A stretch of DNA of 64,000 bases from Acanthaster planci (taxonomy: Eukaryota; Echinodermata; Asteroidea; Valvatida; Acanthasteridae), in the NCBI RefSeq assembly GCF_001949145.1, contig NW_019091368.1, forward strand, positions 3,631,296 through 3,695,295. The letters run 5' to 3'. A program made the position numbers and the translations under genes. A model generated the notes under the pieces. The model did no database searches. It saw nothing but the letters and a program-made list of their open reading frames with translations, and had not been told where the DNA came from. Positions 47,720 to 57,725 of this stretch are shown in pieces. Numbering within the stretch: the stretch's first letter is position 1; every line of letters starts with the position of its first letter.

Positions 47720-50700
47720 TTGCTGGGTAGCCCAGACATGACATGACATTTTCCTCAATGTCAACACTGCAGTTGTTACTGTTTTAACCGTGCACTCAAA
47801 CTGAGGGGTGTGTGCACTCCTTTTGCTCAGGTTTGTGGAGACTGGCACGTGCTTGCTGTGTGCCCCTTCCTCTATTGCAAACTAAGAAAAAAGAAGGGAA
47901 GAAAAAAATAACTGCATTTGATTTGAATGTATTTGAATTTGATTTTTGTTGTGGAACTGTAACTCCCTTCTACACCTTCAGGGAATCAGTTCTTGCGATG
48001 AAAGAGGGAATAACGATCGAGGTCACATTTCCCCAAATCCGGATTCTGAATGTCGGAAGGCGACATCTGAATCAATTATTTGACGGCTTGGAGAGATTTG
48101 TCAGCAAGGTGACTGCTGAGTGCGGGCTTCTTAAGTTGAGGGTAGACACGAACATTGAAATTTTCATTAGTTGAAGCAAAATTTGCAATGATGGAAAAAA
48201 AACACAGATCAATTGAATTTGGGAAAAATACTGTCTTGATTTCTGGATGATCAATTGAAATTGGGAGCATTTATCAAATGGGAAATGTACCTACTGTGTG
48301 GATTGCTAAGACACCTCGGCCTGATTTTTTTGTTATAAGATTAGCGATTGTAAAAGAAAAATTAAAAAAAATTGAATTCTGTTTTGCAAAGTAGCCTGAC
48401 TAAAGAGCACTCCAAAATTCCCCAAAGATGGTCTGTTCTAACAAAAAAACTTAGAAAAACAACTTTATTTGATGAGCTACAGGCTGTAAGTGCAGTGACA
48501 GGTTCATATACTTGTTCATTTAATAGGAGACTGGACAGTCAATATGTTCAAGCACACAATGGTCACTTTCTTCAGTACGTCAAAATGAGTAAAAGGCCAG
48601 TGAAGAACTGAATATGTTCTTTACTTTAAACATGAAAAACTAACAAGGAAAGGTGTCCCAAAGTTTCATTTTGCAGAACTGGTCAGATTTCAGACATACT
48701 GGCACTATATCTTCCTTGCACTTACAAAAATTATTTGCCCTCTATCAAGATTTTTCAATGGCGTAAGAATTTGATACCACTCAACCTCGTTTTCACTGTA
48801 GAACAGATATCGCATTTGTATACATTTCAGAGATAGTGCCCTGACTACATTTACACGTATGCCTACCAGAGGTGATTGTATGCATGGCAGATGCTAGATG
48901 TAGATTGACTGTAGTGGTGCACAGTACCTTACAGTTTGGTCAAGCTGAGAACATGCCTGGCTTTAATACGTCTCTCTCTCTCTGGCGTGTTGGGCGTGTT
49001 GCGAGTGTTGCGTTGACAGGATTTGACAAGTTCATCCCAGGCATAAAGTGAAATCCTGCTTTGCAAATCCTGCTTCAATTTCACCTGACTAGTGCCTGTT
49101 CCACAGTGTGTGGAGAGCCTTGTGTGCTTCACAGAATGCTTCTTTTAACACGGACTTGCACAAGTTCTTAAAGGGTACCTGCACTTGGTTTTAAATACAA
49201 ACCTCCAAAATTCACCACCTTTGTGTCTCAGTCAACCTGACTTGCAGATTTTCAGGACTAACTTTTTTCTTCTTTGCTGGTGCATGGTTGGTCATGTGCA
49301 TAGCGGTAAGCACGTATCTATCCCTTGCTCAGAATTATTATCAGTTTGTAAATATTCTGGGTTCACAATTTGAACAGAAATACCTATGTACTGAGCTATT
49401 ATGCCTCCCCTGGATAACATCTTAGAAAGTGCACCGTCGGTTGTCCTGGAAAGCATTACTAAATATGGATGTTAAAAAAGTGCACTTTTCAATGCATTTA
49501 ACCATAGAAATGTAACAAGTTTTCATATATTGGTGACGAGAACAAAGTTGCTGAAAATTTGGTTCTAAGAAAACTTCATTGCAGCTACCAGTACACTTAT
49601 TTTTTTTTCTTTAGAATTCTTCCATTTGATTGCATTTTGCAAAAGTGTCATAGTGAAAGGTTCACTTTCAATGTGACAGTAATTCGCAGTGTCAGGTTTG
49701 CCATTTCTCCTGTGGCTATTTGCAGTCCCACAATTCATGTTCAGCCCAGTCTATTTACTGTCTTTGAGTATAGTTTGGATTCACAGTCTCAAAGCTGGCA
49801 TACGCATATTCACTGTCAGATTCTGATTTGCAAGTGTTATAAACATGGCATCCTCTGTCAGGGGTAAAGGATAGACAGATATCCGGTGTCGGATCGTGGG
49901 TGAAGATTGCCAGCATATAAAGTAATTGCTCCAAGCCTAAATTGGTATTGATGTTTGATAGTCTGTCTGCTCTTTCTCCTGGTAAAAAATTATGGAAGTG
50001 ACTTATGCACGTTATCGTTGCATGATTGCCGTGATCATATGGTCACACCACCGCCAGTAGATAAGGGTATCAAGTCCCTGTAAGTGGTAATCTCATAGCA
50101 GTTGCTGTATTGCCGAAAGGTGGGCACTGGCAACTGTCGGTCTCATGCCGTTTGTTTTACCGCTTTGCCGCAAGCAGGTGTAAAGTCGTGAACACTGCCG
50201 CACTTGTACCTCGGGCTGCATCACGGGACCGTGAGGTGCAGGGTCTGTACTCCGGGCAACAGTTGTTGATAGATGGCGTTGTCAGTCTGCATCCGTTCTG
50301 AAGGATGGTCTGTTAATGGTCCTTTTACGCTTGTTGCTGACCGTTGTGAGGTCATTAGCAGGAGCAGGAAAAATGCTTGAGGCCTTGGAATCCACAGTTT
50401 GTGGCTTGTTAGGACACTAGAATGATGATCATAAAAGTACCCAGAAATGGTACTGTTGCTTTTTTTACAGTGCAGGGTTGAAGTGCGTACATAATGTAAG
50501 GCTGAGAACTGTTCCTGGAATGCATCCGCCATGGTTATGCAGTTTCCTTGACCACAAAGTGACAGGATCTGGTTCGTATCCATGGCAGAGATTGTTTGGA
50601 TCTTGCAGCATCACGATTCATGCTTGTTGCAAAAGCAAACACATGTGCAATTCATGTGATGTCAAATCAAATATTCAACTTTTGCGAATTTGCAACAGTT

Positions 50701-53336
50701 GAGCACATTTCAACTCGATCTAATTTCAGTGCAAACGTCTCATGGCATCAAGCTTGCTCAGATTTTCCCGGCCTTTCTGGTCCAGAATCAACTTGCTTCG
50801 ATGAAGTTTACCTTCTCACCAAAATATACTTCTGCCTTGGGGTTTTCCTAGAAGGCTCACACCGAGATATCCGGCTATTTTTATAATTCTTTTACATTTC
50901 ATATTCTTTCTGGTTCGGCTGTAGTTGTTTTTGAGTCTGGTACCTCCCCTGCTTCTGGGTAGGGGAAGGAAATGCAAATGCTGCAAATAACCCAGCTCAG
51001 GGACACAAGCAGTCTGCTACCCTCTGTACACATCAGACGACAAACATAAGCACCAATCTCCGCCAAATAACTTGTTTTTCCCCTTCCCCCCCCGGCATTT
51101 TTTTTTAGCAAGCAAGGAATTTTACAAAATCTTAGCTGTTGCACATTTTCAATACTGTTTGATATCTTTATGGAAAGTTATGATAATAAGCATAATAATC
51201 AATATACTAACATTGTACCATTCTCTTAAAATAGTAGATTTCAATCCGTCATCTTTGTCTTTCAGAAAATGCAGTGATTGTTATGTCTGTTGAGTTCCCA
51301 ATATAAATGTATTGTTCCATGTAACTTGAGTATCCTATTTTTAAACTCCACCTTTTTCTGTGATTGATTTTTTATAAACTTTCGCAGTGTGAGCTGGTTA
51401 GTGGCATTTTTAATCACCAAATGGACTGGTAGGCTGATTCATGGTTGGCCTGTCTCTCGCTGGTTCGGTCAAATTTGCCACCGACAATGCCACCATTTAT
51501 CGAGCTGATTGATTTTAAGTGCCTGGAACTTAGCTGACAGATTCGTACACTTTATCTTTTTCTTTGGCGGGGTATGTCATATAAGATGGGCCTACAAGCC
51601 CATTGCGGCTAATCAAGATGTGAGCACGGTTGGCCGTGCGTTCTGGCAGGTGATGGTTTAATTTGATGCAGGGAGGTGAGGCAAAGGGTATGGTGCGGTT
51701 TGAGTTGTGGCACGCTCGGTTTGTTAGTTCCCTGACCATGCCCTAGTATTACCTCCCCCATTTCTCTCTCTCCTCCCCCCTCTTCCCCAGGACCTTGATT
51801 GATTAAATTGATGGCTTGTGAGATTTGGCCGTGTGGAAGCTGACCCGACATACCAGACTAGCCGCACTTGATACAGCTCTAATTGCCAAAAACAAAAAAG
51901 CAAGTCACCCTGCCCTTTCAAAATGGCTAGTGTATGGTCGACGACGGTGAAGACTTCAGATTCATAAACACAGCCAGTGGAGGGTATGATCTTCCTTCTG
52001 ATCTCCCTCTGCGAAATTAAGACTGCAGCAAGTCAGAGGAAGTGTCCAAAGAATATACAGAAGCACCTGCAAATATTTACTAACCAGAGAAAAATTGTAT
52101 TAATTTATCAGCTTAATGGCTTATTAAACAAGTTTCCTTGTATTCTGAGTGAACTTGGTTACGTTGAGCTAGTGGTGTCATTTATAGCCACTGTCGCTGA
52201 CCATTGTTTGGGCCAAGAGTTGATGTTAAGACATCCCAACTACAACAATGATATTCAAAATATTAAAGGAAAAAATGCTGCATCCTGGTCCGGGGATGGG
52301 AAAAGAAATTGTAAAATCAGAGATGAAAAACTTGAAGAAAATGTCATAGCGGTGGTGAGTCTGCTCCTTTTGGAGAGACGTTAGAATCAGGCGGTTTGTA
52401 ACCACAGGAAAATTTTGTTCAGGTTGAGGCTTTTTATGTACGGTTGGATAATTCTGTCCTTGAAATGTGTTGAAAATGTATTGGATATTTAATTTTTTGG
52501 CGTATTTGTTTCTTTTCTCTCATCATAGATATTTTTGGCATTGTCTTTGAAGCTGTCAAATAACTGATATTGGATCGATTTTAAGGGAAGGCTGCATGCA
52601 ACTCAGACAAATTCAAGCATTAAGCATACTCGCAGATACGTTCAATTCGGCTGATTGCCCGTGGGCCTTGGGCTGGACCGAGAGAGGGCATTTTTCTGAG
52701 CAATGGAGGCTCCTTTGATTGGAATTAAACTTCACCGGTTCACGAACAAACTAGGAAATGCTTGCGTCATGGTTGCAATTGAACACTCCCAACCAGTGTG
52801 GCTCTTTTCAACTATAGAGGGGGTGCTTCTGCTTGAGGCGGATCGTCTTCATTTCTGTGGTTTTGTGCCTATTACCGGCATTCTGTAGACTTACATATGT
52901 CTAGTTGTATTGCATGGTCGCATCACCCTGGCAATTCTTGACCTATTGTAGATCAAACTATTTTGCAGTCTGGTCCCTGATGTCTTCTTGAGTTGCTTTG
53001 CAAGAAAATCTGTTTGTTGTGAATTAGGATTGTTCTCTAAGATGATATTTTGACGTGTACGAACGGGAGACAGAACCTGGCACCTCTAAACGTCAGTCTC
53101 GGTGCTCTTCAAAACATTTTGGGATGAAGTCAAACGCTGTGAAAAAAACCCTGAAACAAGCACGCTCTGTTGCTCCGTCAAATTTATTTCATATTTTGTA
53201 AATAATGTTCTTTTCCTAAGAAGACAATAGTTCACAATATCCGTGCACAGTAAGTAGGTTGTTTTGTCGGTGTCATTGTGTCTTGTTTGTTGCGAAACAC
53301 TAATTTATGGCAATCTTTGTGTCTCTTTCATTTCAG

Positions 53337-53476
53337 GAAAATGTGGAGTATATCTTCCTGTTCATCTTCACGTTAGAAGCCATGCTGAAGATTGTTGCCA
53401 TGGGGTTCCTCTTTCACTCAGGGGCGTATCTAAGAAATGCCTGGAACTTCCTAGACTTTATTATAGTAATTATTGG
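53337..53476 (+). CDS. CACNA1: Cav1 alpha-1 exon: segments IS2 and IS3
   Basis: The exon encodes 46 residues plus two bases of a Gly codon. It begins [20 protein letters not shown] (segment S2, with its conserved acidic residue) and continues through [20 protein letters not shown] to FIIVIIG (segment S3, with the conserved Asn and Asp). The vertebrate counterpart contains [20 protein letters not shown] and AYLRNGWNLLDF. The acceptor is TTTCAG and the donor is GTGAGT. The acidic residues in S2 and S3 form the charge-transfer site for the S4 sensor in this family. The intron positions match vertebrate Cav1. Confidence 0.97.
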
Positions 53477-54012
53477 GTGAGTACATGTAGATCAGGAACC
53501 TAGACTTCTGCCATCCTGACATCCTTTGAATGCTATTGGCTATCAGTACATGACCCACTGAGGGCACCATTCGCATTTAATATCTCCGTATGGTGGCTAG
53601 TATACTAGTAACTGCATACGGTTGACTGAAGTTAGGTACTTTTTTACAGATAAATTGTCACTGGAAGAAAAAGTGTTCCTGAGATGCTTTTGACACTGAT
53701 TTTGTGGCCTTTTGATCACAAAAGCAAGCACATGGGGTTAATGGTATTTAAATCATGTTGGCTTCTGGTCAACGCCCTAATGCAAAGGCTGAAACTAAAA
53801 ATCATGAACAAAACACTGTATGAGGAAACATGGAACAAAGAGAACCAAAAACACCTCCCGAGTGATTTCCGTCTTTCTACTTAACGTCTTTCCTTCTGCT
53901 CTTAACCGCTAACGAAGTCGTCTTCAACCGGAAGAATTGGCTTGTGCATGTGCCATGTTGCGTTGAGTCAAATTGTAATGTTCCCCTTATTACCTGTCCC
54001 CGACCATAACAG
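53477..54012 (+). other. Cav1 intron IS3 to IS4 (536 bp)
   Basis: A short GT-AG intron starting GTGAGT and ending AACAG. It contains no recognised feature. The open frame 53684-53884 has no known domain. Confidence 0.85.
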
Positions 54013-54125
54013 GGTAGTCAGCACAATACTTTCCCACACCGCCCAGCAGATAGCAGGCTTTGATGTGAAAGCGCTACGGGCCTTCCGCGTCTTACGACCA
54101 CTCCGGCTGGTCTCAGGGGTGCCTA
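54013..54125 (+). CDS. CACNA1: Cav1 alpha-1 exon: IS3-S4 linker and voltage-sensing IS4
   Basis: The exon completes the Gly codon and encodes [15 protein letters not shown], then [20 protein letters not shown] and VP, and ends with the first base of a Ser codon at donor [28 protein letters not shown] is identical to vertebrate Cav1. One Lys and four Arg lie at every third position, giving the S4 voltage-sensor charge pattern. The IS3-S4 linker before it is shorter by roughly nine residues than the CACNA1C linker, because the Gly/Ala/Lys-rich stretch is absent. That linker influences activation kinetics in vertebrate Cav1 channels. Phase and boundaries match the neighbouring exons exactly. Confidence 0.97.
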
Positions 54126-56577
54126 GTAAGTATTTGAGCCCTTCGTTTTTTTCTGTCTTGTTTTAACGACCGCTCTTTACCCTTGGGGACACGGCCCTAG
54201 GGTTAGTCATCAACACAACAACGACCCTCCGCTTGTTAAATCCATTTTATTAAAGAATTATTCCTTCCCTTGCAGAAATTCAGATAGATGGGCATATAGA
54301 TGGGCTCTTTACTGCTGATGGCACTCGTAAAAAGAGGAAAAAAGATCTTCTATCCTTAAGGGTAATTGGACTCCGAGATACAAATTTCTTCTTACTGAGC
54401 ATTGCTTCTTTGAAGGGAGAGTCCAAGAATTTAGCCCCAAGCCTGCAGACTAAACGTGTGAGCCATGATAGAAAAGGAAAGAGGATCTGGTTATTTTGAA
54501 ATGCCAATTTCTTGGCATCAGATAGCTGGAAATATTTGTGTTCCCCTTGGATAGTAGGCCTCCTAGTACCCACACACTTGCCCTCATACCTCTGAGTAGA
54601 GAGTGATGTTGAGTGGAAGTCAAGTGGCTTTCCTGAGGACCCTATTCAAGGGCAGGGTTCAGATTCGACTTGCAACTTGTAAGGAAGCAGATGAACTTGA
54701 GCCACAGGCCGAGAGTCATTAATTATTGTTAAAAGGCAGTGCCTAGTAGCCATGACATAGAGTACGGTGTTAATGCTTACTCACAGACTACTCTGATGGG
54801 TTTGCTGTTGTGTGGGAACTGCGTGTTCTTAGCTATTGCTAGCCTCTGTGAACCACTATGAGGCTGTGCATGAGAAAGCAGTTTACGAGATACTCACAGA
54901 GCCACTATCTGTGGAAATGGATAATGAGCCGTAGCCACTTTCAGCCCGTTCCCACTTGATCCACCAATTGGGGGATCTGATTCACCTTTTGCCAAATTGC
55001 CGGATCAGATCCCCCAATTGGTGGATCAGATCCTGCAATTGGCGGATCACGATCAGATGGGAACGCAAAAGGTGGATCTGATCCAGCAATTTGACCTGTC
55101 AACATCCGTTCGTGCACGAGTGGCATGAAACTTTTGCAGTCTGATGAACAAAGAAATACGTTTTTTGGCATGTAGCTCATGTGAAATTTTTAACGTGCAC
55201 AGCATTCACAATCAACAACTGCTGAACTGCGGGCTAGCAAAATGTGTCACCACGCATGCACAATGCATGCATGCCGCGATGTGTACCTTGCCCTTTCACA
55301 ATTTTCGTTGCGCATTCGTCCGTTTCTTAACCTTTTTCATTTGTGTAATTTCACTTGCTTTCCATCAAAAACTAATTCCGTGTTAGCGTATAGCCCACTG
55401 CGTGTGACAGAGCATCAAAAACGGAAGCAAAGTTTGAAGAGACAAGATACTAGGCTAAACATCCGGTCCGATTCAAGGTCGTCACGTCAGTAGAACTCCG
55501 CGCCCAAAACACCGCAGGGTCACAGGCATGCTGCCCCAGCACGCCACACTGCCACAGATTGCGCGCTCAGCAAGCTAGCACATGCACAATTCCGAACTCA
55601 GTGACCTTTCGGGCTCGACATTTCCATCCGAAAAGGTGGATCAAGCGCTAGTGGGAACGCGACCTGCGGTTTCGTTGCAGTAAGATAACGATCACACCAA
55701 AACGCTGGATCAAGATCCCCCTTTTCCCAATTTAAGTGGGAACGTGCTGTTTGAGCCATTTTGAGCTGCCACAGTGTAAGGCATGGCTAGCAATGTCTGG
55801 ACTGCTGTCAGCCATTGCCAGCTATCACGAGCCACTGTCACAACCATTGGTCGTCACTGTGAGCCATTGCTGGAGATAACCAGGCAGTGGCCCGCCCTCT
55901 GCCTCTGAGATTTCAGTGTGTGGTCATTCTTGGCATTGGGAGGTAGTCAAGCTGACCTGTACCTCGGGACCAGTAATTCTCACTACTTTCCAGAAAAAAA
56001 CCATGCCGTATTTGTTCTACTATACCTCATAAATATTCAACTCATAAAATGGTTGAAATTTAGTAACCTAATCGTAGACACCATTGTTGTTTCAGAGCTG
56101 CATGCAAAGTTCGCTGTGTCAAACTTGGCAACAGGGTTGAAATAGTCTGGTGCCAGCACATTATTATGTGTCTTTGCTGCAGTAGTTACGAGACTACAAA
56201 AATAGAGTGGTTCCATAAATATTGCTTGCCACACTGTACTTGTCCATGAGGCGGGTTCTAGAGGGAACTTATGGGTGTTACCAGAAAAAAACGGGGTGGA
56301 TACTCACCGGGATGACATCTCCCGAACGCATGTATGAGGTGTAGTAACTCCTGATCAAAGGTCAGAGGTTCAAATCCAGCAGCTGCCAACATGTTTTACC
56401 CCGACTTGCCTCTCTGCACCCAGGTGCATCCAACGATGCATGCAAGTGCAGAGACAACTGGGGCACTGATATTAATGTCTTGCCACCGGTCTTGCCCGAT
56501 GAATGGGGTAATAATTATTCAGCGCTCTAACGTGATAAATGCAAAAGCACTACAATTATTATCAATTGTCCTCCCAG
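54126..56577 (+). other. Cav1 intron IS4 to IS5 (2.45 kb)
   Basis: A GT-AG intron (GTAAGT to CTCCCAG). It is dominated by an 808-bp inverted-repeat transposon (54942-55749) inserted into a degenerate tract of GAGCCACTGT-like words (visible at 54890-54940 and 55750-55880). A B-box-like GGTTCAAATCC at about 56369 suggests a tRNA-derived fragment. Confidence 0.85.
54942..55749. mobile_element. 808-bp non-autonomous DNA transposon with terminal inverted repeats
   Basis: The left end is CAGCCCGTTCCCACTTGATC. The right end, reverse-complemented, begins CAGCACGTTCCCACTT. The element is flanked on both sides by TTT, a possible 3-bp target duplication. Just inside the left end is a perfect 24-bp inverted repeat (54958-54981 with 55004-55027, 22-base loop) centred on CCAATTGGG/GATCTGATC words. 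GTGGATC and GGGAACGC recur near both ends. No transposase is encoded. The superfamily is not clear from the termini. Confidence 0.8.
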
Positions 56578-56736
56578 GTTTACAGGTGGTCCTGAACTCC
56601 ATTGTTCGTGCCATGGTGCCACTGCTGCACATAGCTCTCCTAGTAATCTTTGTTATCCTTATCTATGCTGTGATTGGACTAGAGTTGTTCATTGGCAAAT
56701 TGCACCGAACCTGTTGGATAGTGGAGGATGGTGTGC
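56578..56736 (+). CDS. CACNA1: Cav1 alpha-1 exon: segment IS5
   Basis: The exon completes the Ser codon and encodes 52 residues: [20 protein letters not shown] (the S4-S5 linker and start of S5), [20 protein letters not shown] (S5) and [12 protein letters not shown] (the start of the extracellular S5-pore loop). It ends with the first base of an Arg codon at donor GTAAGT. Vertebrate Cav1 has [20 protein letters not shown] and LELFMGKMHKTCY here. The S4-S5 linker couples voltage-sensor movement to the gate, and the Cys after S5 is conserved. The acceptor is CTCCCAG. Confidence 0.97.
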
Positions 56737-57528
56737 GTAAGTGTTACAACTTTCGTCACTTGTTACTCTTTTTTTTAAATTGTCTTGGTAAATCTAGAGG
56801 GGAGAAATGGGTCAATAGGGGCAATGTCCACCTAGAGCAAATGTTGTTGATGTTCTTTGTTTGAAAAAGAAAAGAGAAATAAGCAATTTTAGGGGACTAC
56901 TTTACGTCCCTTCCTCCCAATCGCACTTTCTCATCACCCCTCAGAAAGACCATCAAAGGTTGAAGAAAAGAATTCCAAATTTTGGGACCCCCAAAAACAA
57001 TTTTGTCCCCCCCTCCCTCAAGAAATTTGGTTCTGGAATAGCCCCTTCCTTTAATTTCCAGTAATTCTGAAGACCATCTGTGTCTGGTGGACAGTAATCT
57101 TCACACAGCACTCCTGTCCGTGACGAACACTGCATGCGTTGATTCTGAAGCCTTTTTTTTTTAAACCAAAATCTCGGCATTCCTCCATCATTAACTTCAT
57201 CTGAAGCTGCACACTCCTCTTGAAAATGTCCAAAGCTACATGAGGGATATCTGTGCCAAGTTCCTGTCATTGAAATTGGAGTGACTTGTGGCATGGAACA
57301 GAAATGTGGACATATTATAATTTTTTTAAATTTATAAAGGTGATCTGAGAGATGGACTGGAATGGGATGCGAGCCTGTGACCTCCGGAACACTTGTATTA
57401 CAAAAAAATAACTGTACATGTAACTGGGGACTTAGACTGGGGACTGATGTCTGAGGACCTCAGAAGTCTGGATTGCTTTATGTGACCAATCCCTTGTCCC
57501 TCCCCCATCCCCCTTCTTCCTCTCTCAG
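56737..57528 (+). other. Cav1 intron IS5 to pore loop (792 bp)
   Basis: A GT-AG intron (GTAAGT to CTCTCAG). It contains a truncated tRNA-derived SINE on the minus strand (57330-57402). A C-rich segment at 56960-57060 resembles the ends of other GGATCC/CCCCCC-type repeats in the window. Confidence 0.85.
57330..57402 (-). mobile_element. Truncated tRNA-derived SINE
   Basis: On the minus strand this reads GTTCCGGAGGTCACAGGCTC, then GCATCCCATTCCAGTCCATC, then a TTTATAAATTT tail. This parallels the CCGGAGGTCGCAGGTT, CCAGTCAGTT and TTTATAAT order of the SINE pair at 40280-40521. The 5' part with the A-box is missing. Confidence 0.55.
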
Positions 57529-57725
57529 GGAGGCACGTCGAGGAGGAACCCCACCCCTGTGGGGACCGGGGCTTCAATTGCAGCGAGCTGCGGGAGGACG
57601 CTTTCTGCGACGAATACTGGGAGGGTCCCAATGAGGGCATCACCAACTTCGACAACATCGGTCAGGCCATGCTGACGGTGTTCCAGTGCATCACCATGGA
57701 GGGCTGGACGGACGTGCTGTATAAT
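57529..57725 (+). CDS. CACNA1: Cav1 alpha-1 exon: domain I pore loop and selectivity filter
   Basis: The exon completes an Arg codon and encodes 65 residues. The extracellular turret is Cys-rich ([18 protein letters not shown]) with a glycosylation sequon, NCS. It is followed by [20 protein letters not shown] and then [14 protein letters not shown], up to donor GTGAGT. The Glu of TMEGWTD (codon 57699-57701) is the domain I member of the four-glutamate ring that selects calcium. Vertebrate Cav1 has [20 protein letters not shown] and [10 protein letters not shown]. The turret differs in sequence and length from vertebrates, as is usual. Codon use here is clearly more GC-rich than in the flanking introns. 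Confidence 0.97.

Larger units (their letters stand above)
36256..53336 (+). other. Cav1 intron IS1 to IS2 (17.1 kb, GT-AG)
   Basis: The intron starts GTGAGT and ends TTTCAG. It contains a 14-bp minisatellite (37573-37706), an RFX X-box (39779), a head-to-head pair of tRNA-derived SINEs (40280-40521), a 118-bp tandem duplication (43269-43497) and a degraded tRNA-derived SINE (47645-47719). Open frames such as 36523-36873 and 51977-52384 (both plus strand) show no recognisable domain. No alternative copy of an IS1 or IS2 exon was seen. Confidence 0.85.

Noticed and set aside
51977-52384. 135-codon plus-strand open frame
   Set aside because: It reads as a plausible protein but matches no family I know, lies in a Cav1 intron, and lacks promoter or splice support.
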